Positions 1 to 9,795 of a stretch of DNA of 63,070 nucleotides are shown here, in pieces. The notes below the pieces were generated by a model. The model saw only the letters and a program-made list of their open reading frames with translations. It made no database searches and was not told the DNA's origin. The stretch is taken from NCBI GenBank assembly GCA_002415025.1, contig DIBR01000008.1, positions 1 through 63,070 of the forward strand, written 5' to 3'. The position numbers were made by a program, and so were the translations under genes. This stretch comes from Spongiibacteraceae bacterium UBA5047 (GTDB lineage Bacteria; Pseudomonadota; Gammaproteobacteria; Pseudomonadales; Spongiibacteraceae). Each line of letters starts with the position of its first letter. Position 1 is the first letter of the stretch.

Positions 1-456
1 ATGAAGTCCCAGCCGCTGGCCTATAACAAGGACAATCAGGAAGATAAGGAGCCGCTGTTCGATACCATCGACACCCTGCGCGACTGCCTGAAATCCTACG
101 CCGATATGGTACCTGCCATTACCGCCAAGGCCGACGTCATGCGCGAGGCTGCCATGCGCGGTTTTTCCACTGCCACCGACCTGGCCGATTATCTGGTGCG
201 CAAGGGCGTGGCCTTTCGCGACGCCCACGAGGTGGTTGGCAAGTCCGTGGCCTACGGCATCGACTGCGGCAAGGACCTCTCTCAAATGAGCCTGGACGAG
301 CTGCGCCAGTTCAGCGACGTCATCACCCAAGATGTGTTTGAGGTGCTGACACTGGAAGGCTCAGTGAATGCCCGCAATCACATCGGTGGTACTGCGCCCG
401 AGCAGGTGCGCGCCAGCGCCCAACGCAGCCGCGACCGCCTCGCTCAACGAAACTAA
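1..456 (+). CDS. argH: Argininosuccinate lyase, C-terminal part (partial)
   Basis: This is the C-terminal third of argininosuccinate lyase, which splits argininosuccinate into arginine and fumarate in the last step of arginine synthesis. The reading frame is open from the first base, so the gene begins outside the window and the first ATG is probably internal. The conserved stretch PLAYNKDNQEDKEPLFD lies at the start of the visible part and matches the family segment that follows the catalytic signature loop. The C-terminal helical domain (about 150 residues) looks complete and ends at the stop at 454-456. No terminator with a T-run is visible after it. Confidence 0.95.
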   Translation: MKSQPLAYNKDNQEDKEPLFDTIDTLRDCLKSYADMVPAITAKADVMREAAMRGFSTATDLADYLVRKGVAFRDAHEVVGKSVAYGIDCGKDLSQMSLDELRQFSDVITQDVFEVLTLEGSVNARNHIGGTAPEQVRASAQRSRDRLAQRN

Positions 457-637
457 ATCCGGCAAATGCAGTCCAATGCCGTCAGCACAGCTGGCGGCAC
501 TGCCGGTTTAGCAAAGCAGTCGAATCCACGGGCTATTATCAGTTTGGGCGGAAACTATTGTCGTCTAAAACAGATCCCCCTACAGTCAATTCGACTCGTG
601 CCAATAATCAGAACGAAATGGAATTGTGGGGACGTCA

Positions 638-1726
638 ATGCGATTTATCGTCAGCATACTGGTGCTCGGCTTGGCAGGCGCGCTTGCCTACCAGTACTTC
701 AGCTCGGAAGAAACCTCTCGCGGAGCGGCAAAACCCGCAGTGACCGTAAGCAGCTACGTTGCCGAAAAACGCAGCTTTTCTGATCGGGTTGAAGCACTCG
801 GCACCCTGAGAGGCAATGAATCTGTAACCCTCAGTGCCAATGCTTCCGACACCATCAGCACAATTCATTTTAGTGAAGGACAACGTGTCAAAGCCGGGCA
901 GTTGCTCGTCACCCTGCAAATGAAAGAAGAACAGGCGCAGCTGGCTGGCGCCCGCGCGGAACTTGCCGACCAACAACGCGAAGTCAAGCGACTGGAAGGC
1001 CTGGTAAAGACCATGGCGGCCGCACAAACAGAGCTGGATCAGCGCCGCACGGCATTGCTGAAAGCGAAACACAGAATTGAAGAACTGGAAGCGCGCATTG
1101 CTGACCGCCGTGTTATCGCCCCCTTTGCAGGTGTGCTCGGCCTGAGGCTGGTTAGCCCGGGCGCCCTGCTCAACCCCGGTACACCGATTACCACACTCGA
1201 TGATATCGACACCCTGAAACTGGACTTCAGTGTACCCGCAGCGTTACTCGGTTCACTCAAAGCCGGACTGACGCTGCGCGCGCGTACCGCCGCCTACGAT
1301 CGCGACTTCAATGGCAAGATCACCGTTGTCGACAGCCGCGTCAATGCCGTTGATCGCTCCATTCGCGCCCGCGCCGAATTCGACAACAGCGAGGGCCTGC
1401 TCAAGCCCGGCATGCTGATGACTATTGAGCTACTGCGCAATCCGCGCCGCGCCCTACTCGTGCCGGAAGCCGCCCTGCTGACCCGCGATCAACAGCACAG
1501 CGTCTGGATTATTGCCGAGGACAATACCCTGCAGCGCCGGATCATCGAGATTGGCAGCCGCCAGCCCGGCTGGGTTGAAGTCCTGTCCGGTTTGAATGAA
1601 GGCGAAAATCTGGTGCGCGCCAATTTCCCGCGCCTGCGTGAAGGTATTAGCGTGGCGGCGCCGAACCCCAGCGCGCCAAACGTAGCCGCTCCGGCAACAA
1701 CCACAAACAGCAACGGAGCGCAGTAA
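638..1726 (+). CDS. RND efflux periplasmic adaptor (membrane fusion protein)
   Basis: This 362-residue protein is the periplasmic adaptor of a tripartite RND efflux pump. It has an N-terminal membrane anchor or signal (residues 1-19), a split lipoyl/barrel-sandwich domain (motif VKAGQLLVTL), an alpha-helical hairpin rich in Glu, Leu and Arg (about residues 90-160), the second lipoyl half (RVIAPFAGVLG) and a beta-barrel/membrane-proximal region. The tail is rich in Pro, Ala, Asn and Thr. I chose the ATG at 638 over the GTG at 626 because GTGGGG lies at Shine-Dalgarno distance and the signal then starts at the N-terminus. The permease gene follows after one base, so the two form an operon. No outer-membrane channel gene is adjacent, so a shared TolC-like channel is inferred. 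Confidence 0.9.
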   Translation: MRFIVSILVLGLAGALAYQYFSSEETSRGAAKPAVTVSSYVAEKRSFSDRVEALGTLRGNESVTLSANASDTISTIHFSEGQRVKAGQLLVTLQMKEEQAQLAGARAELADQQREVKRLEGLVKTMAAAQTELDQRRTALLKAKHRIEELEARIADRRVIAPFAGVLGLRLVSPGALLNPGTPITTLDDIDTLKLDFSVPAALLGSLKAGLTLRARTAAYDRDFNGKITVVDSRVNAVDRSIRARAEFDNSEGLLKPGMLMTIELLRNPRRALLVPEAALLTRDQQHSVWIIAEDNTLQRRIIEIGSRQPGWVEVLSGLNEGENLVRANFPRLREGISVAAPNPSAPNVAAPATTTNSNGAQ

Positions 1727-1727
1727 C

Positions 1728-4700
1728 ATGTTGCTGTCGGATACCGCCGTAAAGCGCCCGGTACTCGCCGTAGTACTGAGCCTGCTCCTGATTGCTTTCG
1801 GCCTGGTCTCTTTTGAGCGGCTCGCATTGCGCGAATACCCCGATATCGATCCGCCTGTTGTTTCCATACGCACCAACTACATTGGCGCTTCGGCCTCGGT
1901 TGTCGAATCCCGCGTTACCCAAGTGCTGGAAGATCGCATCGCCGGTATCGAGGGCATCAAGACCATCACGTCATCAAGCACCGACGGCTACTCCAGCATC
2001 AGTATCGAGTTTGACCTGGGCCGCGATATCGACGCGGCAGCCAACGACATTCGCGACCGCATTTCCGGTGCCCTCGGCAACCTGCCGCAGGAGGCCGACC
2101 CGCCCGAGGTACAAAAAAGCGACTCGGACGAGCGCGTTATTATGTGGCTCAACCTCACCTCCGAGTCCATGGATACCCTTGAGCTCACCGACTACGCCGA
2201 ACGCTATCTGGTAGACCGCTTCTCCGTACTGGATGGCGTGGCGCGCGTGCGGGTAAGTGGCGGCCTCGATTACGCCATGCGTATCTGGCTCGACCGCCGC
2301 GCACTGGCAGCACGCGGCTTAACGGCAATGGATATCGAAAATGCGCTGCGCAGCGAAAATGTTGAGTTGCCTGCCGGCACGGTGAAATCAAAAGACCGTG
2401 ACTTTATTGTCAAACTGAATCGCAACTACCAGAGTGAAGATGATTTTCGGAAACTGGTGGTTGCCCGCGGCGAAGACGGTTATTTGCTGCGGTTGCAGGA
2501 CGTCGCGCGGGTAGAACTGGGAGCCGCTGAATGGCGCCGGATGTTCCGCGGCAACGGCGTCAATATGGTCGGCCTCGGCATAATCAAGCAAAGCACCGCT
2601 AACACACTGGCGGTTACCCGCGCCGCAAAAGCACTGCGCGACCGCATTGCCGAAACCCTGCCTGAGGGTGTCGAAATCAAACAGAGTTTTGACAGCTCGG
2701 TGTTTGTTGAGAGCGCCATCTCCGAGGTTTATCGCACACTGTTTATCGCTGCCGGGCTGGTTATTGTGGTGATTCTGATTTTCCTCGGCGATCTGCGAGC
2801 CATGCTGGTGCCCGCCGTCACGGTGCCGGTTTCCCTGATCGCCACCTTCACCGTGCTCTACGCTCTGGGCTACTCCCTGAACCTGCTGACGTTGCTGGCA
2901 CTGGTACTGGCGATTGGCCTGGTTGTCGATGACGGCATTGTGGTACTGGAAAATATCCACCGGCGCATGCGCGCAGGCGAGTCACCACTGGTAGCCGCCT
3001 ATCGCGGCAGCCGGCAGGTCGGTTTCGCCGTCATTGCAACGACACTAGTCTTGATTGCCGTTTTTATCCCCATCACCTTTTTGCAGGACGATGTCGGGCG
3101 ACTGTTTGGCGAATTCTCCATTGCGATGGCCACCGCCGTAGGGTTTTCCAGCATCGTGGCGCTCACGCTGTCGCCGGTAATCTGCGCCAAATTGCTGAAG
3201 CCGGAAAACGGCCACGGCGGCTCCCGCCTCGGCCAGACTATCGACAAAGGCTTTAACGCATTGCAAAGCCGTTACCACGCCGGCTTGTCGCGCGCCTTGC
3301 ACGCACCGGTCATCACCCTGTTCATTGTCGTGGTCGCGCTCGGCGTTTGTGCGCAACTGTTCAAGCAACTGCCACAGGAATTCGCACCCAAAGAAGATCG
3401 CGGCGTATTTTTTATGATCATCAACGGGCCGGAAGGCGCCTCCTTTGACTACACCAAAGAGCACGTTCTGCAGATCGAACAGCGCTTGATGCCACTGGTC
3501 GACTCCGGCGAAGTGCAGCGCCTTTTGCTGCGCGCACCCCGAGGTTTTGGCGGTGGCGAAAACTATAACGGCGCTATGTCGGTCATCGTACTTTCCCCCT
3601 GGGAAACAGGCCGTCGCAACGGCTGGGCGATAATGCAGGATGTGCGCCAGCGAGTTGCCGATGTCAGCGGCGTGGTCGCCTTTCCCATCATGCCCCAGGC
3701 TCTGGGCGGCCACGCCAGTCAGTCGGTGCAGTTTGTTATTGGCGGCAGCGACTACGATGAACTGGCGCGCTGGCGCGACCGCATTCTGGCAGAAGCGGCG
3801 AACAATCCCGGTTTGATTGGTCTGGACAGCGACTATCAGGAAAGTAAACCGCAGCTGCGCGTGTCGGTGAATACAGAGCGCGCGGCCGCGCTGGGTGTGC
3901 GGCTGGTGGATATTAACCGCACACTGGAAACGCTGTTGGGTTCACGCCGCGTGACCACGTTCTTGCGCGAGGGCGAAGAATACGACGTTATTCTCGAAGG
4001 CGAGCCGGCCAGCCAGCGCTCGCCCGGCGACCTGAACAATATTTACGTTCGCTCCGCCAGCACCGACAGCCTGATTCCGCTGGCGAACCTGGTCACTCTG
4101 GAAGATCGCGCTGACGCTTCCACGCTAAACCGCTACAACCGGACTCGCGCCATTACTCTCACCGCAGGTCTGGCCGGTGACTACGCCCTCGGTGATGCTC
4201 TCACCTATCTCGAACAACTCACCCGCGAGCTAACCCCCGAAGCCGTTGTCGATTACAAAGGCGAGTCACTGAGCCTCAAGGAAAGCGGCGGCGATATCTA
4301 TTTCATTTTTGCCCTGTCACTGTTGGTGGTGTTTCTGGTGATGGCGGCACAGTTTGAAAGTTTTGTGCATCCGCTGGTCATCATGCTGACGGTACCACTG
4401 GCGATTGCCGGAGCGCTGATTGGCCTCTACCTGAGCGGTCAAAGCATCAATATATACAGCCAGGTCGCGCTGATCATGCTGGTGGGCCTGGCGACCAAAA
4501 ATGGCATTCTGATCGTGGAATTTGCCAACCAGCTGCGCGATGAAGGCCAAAGCTTTGAGCAGGCACTGTTAAATGCCGCAGGTCAGCGTTTGCGGCCCAT
4601 TCTCATGACCTCCATCACCACCATCATGGGCGCCATTCCCCTGCTGCTCGCCAGTGGCGCAGGCAGTGAAGCAAGAATCGTGATCGGTATTGTGGTGGCC

Positions 4701-4835
4701 TCCGGCGTCAGCGTAGCTACCGTGCTCACTCTTTTTGTGGTGCCACTGGCCTATCACTTGCTGGCGCGCAATACCCATACGCCGCAAACGGTCAGCCGGC
4801 AGCTCGACGAGGAGCTGAGCTTAAAACCAGACTAG
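1728..4835 (+). CDS. RND family efflux transporter permease
   Basis: This 1035-residue inner-membrane proton/drug antiporter of the AcrB/MexF superfamily has the usual full length, with two repeats of six membrane segments and two large periplasmic loops. The TM4 proton-relay aspartates are visible in GLVVDDGIVVLENIHRRM, and the TM10 lysine in GLATKNGILIVEFANQ. The ATG lies next to the adaptor stop, and the GGAG of its ribosome site overlaps the end of that gene. Substrates cannot be read from the sequence. The stop codon shares CTAG (4832-4835) with the stop of the convergent gene. Confidence 0.93.
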   Translation: MLLSDTAVKRPVLAVVLSLLLIAFGLVSFERLALREYPDIDPPVVSIRTNYIGASASVVESRVTQVLEDRIAGIEGIKTITSSSTDGYSSISIEFDLGRDIDAAANDIRDRISGALGNLPQEADPPEVQKSDSDERVIMWLNLTSESMDTLELTDYAERYLVDRFSVLDGVARVRVSGGLDYAMRIWLDRRALAARGLTAMDIENALRSENVELPAGTVKSKDRDFIVKLNRNYQSEDDFRKLVVARGEDGYLLRLQDVARVELGAAEWRRMFRGNGVNMVGLGIIKQSTANTLAVTRAAKALRDRIAETLPEGVEIKQSFDSSVFVESAISEVYRTLFIAAGLVIVVILIFLGDLRAMLVPAVTVPVSLIATFTVLYALGYSLNLLTLLALVLAIGLVVDDGIVVLENIHRRMRAGESPLVAAYRGSRQVGFAVIATTLVLIAVFIPITFLQDDVGRLFGEFSIAMATAVGFSSIVALTLSPVICAKLLKPENGHGGSRLGQTIDKGFNALQSRYHAGLSRALHAPVITLFIVVVALGVCAQLFKQLPQEFAPKEDRGVFFMIINGPEGASFDYTKEHVLQIEQRLMPLVDSGEVQRLLLRAPRGFGGGENYNGAMSVIVLSPWETGRRNGWAIMQDVRQRVADVSGVVAFPIMPQALGGHASQSVQFVIGGSDYDELARWRDRILAEAANNPGLIGLDSDYQESKPQLRVSVNTERAAALGVRLVDINRTLETLLGSRRVTTFLREGEEYDVILEGEPASQRSPGDLNNIYVRSASTDSLIPLANLVTLEDRADASTLNRYNRTRAITLTAGLAGDYALGDALTYLEQLTRELTPEAVVDYKGESLSLKESGGDIYFIFALSLLVVFLVMAAQFESFVHPLVIMLTVPLAIAGALIGLYLSGQSINIYSQVALIMLVGLATKNGILIVEFANQLRDEGQSFEQALLNAAGQRLRPILMTSITTIMGAIPLLLASGAGSEARIVIGIVVASGVSVATVLTLFVVPLAYHLLARNTHTPQTVSRQLDEELSLKPD

Positions 4836-5281
4836 GCTGGCCGCGCCAACTGTTCGGCGCGATCAGCTATCGCCTGACTCATTTCCCGAAAACCCCGCCG
4901 CAATTGCCGCGCCAGCAATAAACCCACCACCGGCGCAAACCAGCCACTCAACTGGAAGAAGGAATGATATTCCGTGCCGCCATCGGCCGAGGGCGCAAGC
5001 CGGTGCGAACGGTAGCTCTTCAAGGCACCCAGCGCATCACCTTTGATGCCGTAGCTCAAAAGTTGCTGCGGCTCATGCTCCCAGATAAATTCGGTTTGCG
5101 GCTGGGCAAAAAAGGGCAGCACCTTCACCCGCATGACAATCGGCTCGCCTACCACCAGACTCGATTCCGAATGAACCACGAAGGGGTTCCACTCGGGGTA
5201 GGCCTGCTGATCACTCAACACCTCCCACACGGTGGTCACCGGCGCCTGAATCGTGTGCCTGAATTCAATGGTTACTGGCAT
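4832..5281 (-). CDS. SRPBCC family protein (START-like lipid-binding fold)
   Basis: This 149-residue protein has features of the polyketide cyclase/SRPBCC hydrophobic-ligand-binding fold: an N-terminal beta strand (TIEFRHTIQAP), the VWEVLSDQQAYPEWNPFV helix-loop typical of the family, then strands and a long C-terminal helix. The start is placed at the ATG at 5281; upstream in-frame starts add 21 residues that match nothing in the fold. It is transcribed toward the RND operon, and the two stop codons overlap in CTAG. The ligand and physiological role are unknown. Confidence 0.8.
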   Translation of the reverse strand: MPVTIEFRHTIQAPVTTVWEVLSDQQAYPEWNPFVVHSESSLVVGEPIVMRVKVLPFFAQPQTEFIWEHEPQQLLSYGIKGDALGALKSYRSHRLAPSADGGTEYHSFFQLSGWFAPVVGLLLARQLRRGFREMSQAIADRAEQLARPA

Positions 5282-5385
5282 TGTGTTAACTCCGCGGCCA
5301 TAGCCCTGTGCATTTGCCCGCAATTTTGCCATAGTTAGCCGCAAATCAACGTCTCCTTTTTATCAACCAGCAATGAGCGAGCACT

Positions 5386-6276
5386 GTGGGCGCCTTATTA
5401 CAAAACTCCATCAGTGATTGGCGCGACGGCGGCAATTACCTCACGATCAACGGCCACACCATTTTCTACCGCGACAGCGGTGAATCCGACAAACCCTGCC
5501 TGCTGTTGATACACGGCTTTCCGACCTCAAGCTGGGACTGGATCAAGCTGTGGCCGCTGCTGGAAGATCACTACCGGCTGATTGCACCGGATATGCTCGG
5601 CTTCGGCTTTAGTGACAAGCCCGTGAACCACGAATACAGCATTCACGAACAGGCCGACATTATCGAGGCCATGGTGAGCGAGCTGAAACTGACCCGATTT
5701 CACGTGCTCGCCCACGACTACGGCGATACCGTCGCCCAGGAATTGCTCTACCGCCAGAATGTGGGCAAAGGTCGCGGTCACTGGCTGTCGGTGTGCCTGC
5801 TCAACGGCGGCCTGTTTCCCGAAACCCATCGCGCGCGGCTGGTACAAAAGCTGCTGGAGGGCCCCCTTGGCTCCTTTATCTCGCGGCTGTTTGGCAAAAA
5901 GCAGTTTGAGCGCAGTTTTACCGCCGTGTTCGGCAGTGCCTCGCGCCCCACCCAAGCTGAACTTGACGGCTTCTGGCAGCTGATCTGCCTGCGCCATGGC
6001 AATCAGTTGCTGCACAAACTGATTCATTATATGGCCGACCGCCGCAAGCACCGCGAACGCTGGCTGCTGGCGCTGCGCGACAGCTGCGTGCCGGTGATGC
6101 TCATCAACGGCAGTGCCGACCCGGTGTCCGGCGCGCATATGGTGGCGCGCTACCGCGAGCTGGTTCGCCCCCGCGACCCCATTATTGAACTGCCGGAAAT
6201 CGGACACTACCCTCAGGTAGAGGCACCCAGTGCCATTGCCTCGGCCTATCACGATTTTCTGCAGGAACTGTCATGA
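5386..6276 (+). CDS. MEST-like alpha/beta hydrolase
   Basis: This 296-residue alpha/beta hydrolase belongs to the haloalkane dehalogenase/epoxide hydrolase branch. The oxyanion HGFP is at 43-46, the nucleophile elbow HDYGD puts Asp at residue 111, the likely acid is in SADP (Asp 245) and the His in GHYPQ (274). The stretches HDYGDTVAQELLYR and LNGGLFPETHR closely match the mammalian imprinted protein MEST/PEG1 as I recall it. The enzyme starts with GTG because the nearby ATG at 5373 is out of frame and closes quickly. Its stop overlaps the next start (ATGA, 6273-6276), so it is cotranslated with the alcohol dehydrogenase. The substrate is unknown; a lipid or ester role is inferred from its neighbours. 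Confidence 0.85.
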   Translation: MGALLQNSISDWRDGGNYLTINGHTIFYRDSGESDKPCLLLIHGFPTSSWDWIKLWPLLEDHYRLIAPDMLGFGFSDKPVNHEYSIHEQADIIEAMVSELKLTRFHVLAHDYGDTVAQELLYRQNVGKGRGHWLSVCLLNGGLFPETHRARLVQKLLEGPLGSFISRLFGKKQFERSFTAVFGSASRPTQAELDGFWQLICLRHGNQLLHKLIHYMADRRKHRERWLLALRDSCVPVMLINGSADPVSGAHMVARYRELVRPRDPIIELPEIGHYPQVEAPSAIASAYHDFLQELS

Positions 6277-7424
6277 ACTTCCAATTTGAAACCTGCCGCC
6301 GCATCGTGTTTGAAGCGGGCGCCAGCGCCCAGCTACCCACCTTGTGTCGCGAACTCAAGCTGTCGCACCTGATGCTCGTTACCGACCCCGGCCTGCAGTC
6401 CACCGGCATTGTTGAGCGCGTGGAACAACTGCTGCTAAAGGCGGGGTTGACGGTCACGCTGTACGGCGACGTGCTGGCCGATCCGCCCGAAGCCGTGGTT
6501 CTGGCCGCCGCTGACAACGCGCGCGCAGCCGGCGTGGACGGCGTGATCGGCCTGGGTGGTGGCAGCTCCATGGATGTTGCCAAATTGATTGCCGCGTTGG
6601 TGCCGTCGCAACAACCGCTGGCAGAGATGTACGGTATCGGCAATATCCTCGGCGGCCGCCTGCCACTGATTCAGGTGCCCACGACCGCTGGCACCGGCTC
6701 AGAGGTGACCCCCATCGCCATTGTTACCACCGGCGAAACCACAAAAATGGGTGTGGTATCGCCGCAGTTGCTGCCCGACATCGCCTTGCTGGACCCCGAA
6801 CTTACTCGCGGCCTGCCGCCCGCCGTCACCGCCGCCACCGGCATCGATGCCATGGTGCACGCCATTGAGGCCTACACCTCCAAGCTCAAAAAGAACCCCT
6901 ATTCCGATATGCTCGCACGGCAGGCACTCACCCTGATGGCCGCCAACCTGCAGACCGCCATTGACCAGGGCGACAACCTCAAAGCGCGCAGCAATATGCT
7001 GCTCGGTGCCTGCCTGGCCGGTCAGGCCTTTGCCAACGCGCCGGTAGCGGCGGTACATGCGCTGGCCTACCCGCTCGGCGGCCACTACCATATTCCCCAC
7101 GGCTTAAGTAATTCGCTGGTGCTGCCTTCGGTGCTAAAATTCAACGCTCCCAAAGCTGCACATCTCTACGCCGAGCTGCTGCCCTGCCTGCAACCGGATG
7201 TGCACATCCTCTCTCCCGCAAAAGCCTGCGATCAGTTTATTGCCGCGATGGCACAGCTGGTGGCGCGCGCACCACTGCCACAAACACTGAAGCAGGCAAA
7301 CGTTGCCGAGGCCGACCTGCCGATGCTGGCCAAAGACGCCATGCTGCAGCAGCGGTTGCTGGTGAATAACCCGCGTGAGGTTTCGGAAGCCGACGCCCTT
7401 GCCATTTATCAAGCGGCCTACTGA
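6273..7424 (+). CDS. Iron-containing alcohol dehydrogenase
   Basis: This 383-residue group III alcohol dehydrogenase oxidises an alcohol or reduces an aldehyde with NAD(P). The nucleotide-binding GGGSSMD is at about 95-101 and TTAGTGSE at about 137-144. Metal ligands are in GIDAMVHAIEA (Asp 192, His 196), VHALAYPLGG (His 262) and HIPHGLSN (His 276). The length is usual for the family. It sits second in the operon, 4 bp overlapped with the hydrolase and three bases before the thioesterase, which suggests successive steps on an alcohol or aldehyde and its acyl-CoA product (inference). Confidence 0.93.
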   Translation: MNFQFETCRRIVFEAGASAQLPTLCRELKLSHLMLVTDPGLQSTGIVERVEQLLLKAGLTVTLYGDVLADPPEAVVLAAADNARAAGVDGVIGLGGGSSMDVAKLIAALVPSQQPLAEMYGIGNILGGRLPLIQVPTTAGTGSEVTPIAIVTTGETTKMGVVSPQLLPDIALLDPELTRGLPPAVTAATGIDAMVHAIEAYTSKLKKNPYSDMLARQALTLMAANLQTAIDQGDNLKARSNMLLGACLAGQAFANAPVAAVHALAYPLGGHYHIPHGLSNSLVLPSVLKFNAPKAAHLYAELLPCLQPDVHILSPAKACDQFIAAMAQLVARAPLPQTLKQANVAEADLPMLAKDAMLQQRLLVNNPREVSEADALAIYQAAY

Positions 7425-7427
7425 ACC

Positions 7428-7862
7428 ATGGAAAAAACCGAGCGCGCTTACTATCACCGTTTCTACCCCATCACCACCCGCTGGATGGACAACGACATCT
7501 ACGGTCATGTAAACAACGTGACCTACTATTCCTACTTCGACAGTGCCGCCAACCGCTTTCTGATCGAAGAGTGCGGACTGGATATTCACAAGGGCGAGAT
7601 TATCGGTTTTGTGGTGTCATCCGGCTGCGACTACCACGCCCCGGTTGCTTACCCGGAAAAGCTCGAGGCGGGCCTCGCAATAGAAAAGCTTGGCAATAGC
7701 TCGGTGCGCTACAACATCGGCATCTTTAAAGAGGGAGAAGACCGGGCAGCCGCAAGCGGTTTTTTTGTACATGTCTTTGTGACGCGAAAAGACCAGAAGG
7801 CCACAGCCATATCCGAAGCGACGCGTGAAGCCATGCGGGCAATTTGCCTGGCTGCCCCCTGA
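7428..7862 (+). CDS. Acyl-CoA thioesterase, 4HBT hotdog family
   Basis: This 144-residue hotdog-fold thioesterase of the 4-hydroxybenzoyl-CoA thioesterase/FadM/YbgC type hydrolyses acyl-CoA. The active-site motif WMDNDIYGHVNNVTYYSYFD (residues 18-37) carries the conserved Asp and the GHVNN helix start. It is the third gene of the operon, three bases after the dehydrogenase stop. The convergent acyl-CoA ligase ends 13 bases away, and the small inverted repeat GCTGGC/GCCAGC (7865-7885) lies between and overlaps the ligase stop. Confidence 0.9.
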   Translation: MEKTERAYYHRFYPITTRWMDNDIYGHVNNVTYYSYFDSAANRFLIEECGLDIHKGEIIGFVVSSGCDYHAPVAYPEKLEAGLAIEKLGNSSVRYNIGIFKEGEDRAAASGFFVHVFVTRKDQKATAISEATREAMRAICLAAP

Positions 7863-7874
7863 TAGCTGGCTGTG

Positions 7875-9569
7875 TTACTGCCAGCAAATCAGGGTATCGC
7901 GACTACCCTTCGATGCCGCGACAATATTTTCCCGGTAGCAGGTTTCAACAATATTGCGCTTAACCTTCATGGTGGGGGTCATAAAACCGTTATCCGGCAA
8001 CCAGTCGTCCGAAACGACAACCAGCTTGGCAACTTTTTCATGCGCTTCCAGCGACCGGTTGATTTTCGCCAGCGCAGTGGTTAGTTGCTCTTGCAACTGA
8101 GCGCGATCAAGCTGCTTCCCTTTCTCGCCCAGCGTAACCAGCATAAGCGGTTGCACCAGCTGCGCACCGACAAGACAGGCTTGTTCCACCACTGGGCATT
8201 GCACCATTGCGCCTTCAATGGGTGCTGGCGCCACATACTTTCCTTTCGCTGTTTTAAAGATGTCTTTTATACGGCCGGTAATATAGAGATAGCCCTCCTC
8301 GTCAATGCGCCCCTTATCGCCGGTGCGTAAATAGCCGTCAGCCGTATACAGCTCCCGGGTCTTTTCCGCATCCTTGTAATAGCCCGGACTGCAGCCGGGA
8401 TGTCGGCATTGAATTTCACCATCGTCGGCCAGTCGGACGCGAGCGTCCAGAAAGGGTCTCCCCACGGCCTTATCCTTGAACTCACCGGGTAACGAGGCAG
8501 AAAGGTAGGCCGTGTTCTCTGTCATGCCATAACCTTCGAGCAGGGTAATTCCGAGAATATCCTGAAAAAATCTTTGTGTTTCCGCCGGCAAAGGGGCAGC
8601 TCCTGAGATGCAGGCCCGAGCATTTGCCAACCCCAGTGTTGCCCGTAACTTTTTTCGCAGACGCTGGCCCAGAAAGGGAATGCCAAGCAAGAGTCGCAAG
8701 CGATGTTCGGGTATCCGTTCTGTAATGCCCGCCTGCATACGCCCATACACCAGAGGAACCGCATAAAATCGTGTCGGCATAACGAGCGGAAGCTTCTGCG
8801 CGAGGTTTTCAATGGCCTCGAGAAAATACACTTCGGCGCAAAAATGGAGGCTGGCCAGTTCCACGGCACAGCGTTCAAACAAGTGCGCCAGCGGCAAGTA
8901 GGAAAACAATCGCTCATCGGTTGATGCCGGAAAGTAATGCAAAAAACCTTCCGCAGCAAAAGCGATATTACGATAGGTAATCATCACGCCCTTGGGTTTG
9001 CCGGTGGTTCCCGAGGTATAGACCAGGGTCATCAGATCGTCAGGTGCTGGAGGTTCTGAGGCTGTAATCGGCTCATGTTCATCAATAAAACTTTTCCACG
9101 TTATATCGCAGGCCGGCACATCTGCAAAAGGCATGGCAACGCTTAACACACCCTCCGGAATCTGCGCCCGCAATTCGCCGGCGTCCGACGCCGGACCAAC
9201 AAATACTACCCGGCAATGGCTATGCTGCAGAATATAGCGCGACGCCTCTGCTGCCTGCTTCGGATAAAGACCGACACTGATATGACCACTCAGGGAAATA
9301 GCCATATCCGCCATAAACCAGTGTGCGGTGTTGCGCCCCGATATGGCGACGCAAGACCCTTTAGGTAAATTCAGTGCCCGCAGAGCCGCAGCCAGCTTTC
9401 CGACTTCTGTTGCAGCCTCCTGCCAGGTAAAGGTGCTTTCCCCGCCGTTCTCCTCAGAGCCTGTACCACTACTTTCATCACTGTTCTGTGGCTGGCGCAG
9501 CCAGATTTTGTCGGGACTTGCCTGCGCATTGCGAAATAGCAATTCAACCGGCGCCAGTGAATGGGTCAT
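7875..9569 (-). CDS. AMP-dependent long-chain acyl-CoA synthetase
   Basis: This 564-residue adenylate-forming enzyme activates a fatty acid to acyl-AMP and then acyl-CoA. The P-loop-like LVYTSGTTGKPKG lies at about residue 185, the aromatic/adenine motif EGYGMTENTAYLS in the middle, and the hinge TGDKGRIDEEGYLYITGR with the catalytic-lysine loop KGKYVAPAPIE near the C-terminus. It is shorter than eukaryotic ACSL but normal for bacterial homologues. The ATG at 9569 has AAAGGA upstream. It faces the hydrolase/dehydrogenase/thioesterase operon, so these four genes may serve one lipid-related pathway (inference). Confidence 0.92.
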   Translation of the reverse strand: MTHSLAPVELLFRNAQASPDKIWLRQPQNSDESSGTGSEENGGESTFTWQEAATEVGKLAAALRALNLPKGSCVAISGRNTAHWFMADMAISLSGHISVGLYPKQAAEASRYILQHSHCRVVFVGPASDAGELRAQIPEGVLSVAMPFADVPACDITWKSFIDEHEPITASEPPAPDDLMTLVYTSGTTGKPKGVMITYRNIAFAAEGFLHYFPASTDERLFSYLPLAHLFERCAVELASLHFCAEVYFLEAIENLAQKLPLVMPTRFYAVPLVYGRMQAGITERIPEHRLRLLLGIPFLGQRLRKKLRATLGLANARACISGAAPLPAETQRFFQDILGITLLEGYGMTENTAYLSASLPGEFKDKAVGRPFLDARVRLADDGEIQCRHPGCSPGYYKDAEKTRELYTADGYLRTGDKGRIDEEGYLYITGRIKDIFKTAKGKYVAPAPIEGAMVQCPVVEQACLVGAQLVQPLMLVTLGEKGKQLDRAQLQEQLTTALAKINRSLEAHEKVAKLVVVSDDWLPDNGFMTPTMKVKRNIVETCYRENIVAASKGSRDTLICWQ

Positions 9570-9795
9570 GCTGGTTTCCTTTTAACAAATCGCGCTGACC
9601 GATAATCATTGGCCAGCCCCGGATCCGCAGCTACCGCATTTTCCGGCCCCGGCGGCCTAATCATGACCGCAGTGCGGAGTGCATTTTTATAACTCATAAA
9701 TTTCCCCTGCCCATTGAAGATGGCGCCGATACTGGCGCGTGGTTTCTGCAGCAGTTTTGTTTTCTGGCGGATGTATCGGTACCGACCTATGGGCG

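Noticed and set aside
466..783. Open frame after argH that overlaps the RND adaptor
   Set aside because: It has no ribosome site, Arg/Cys-rich random composition and lies over the start of a clear gene in another frame.
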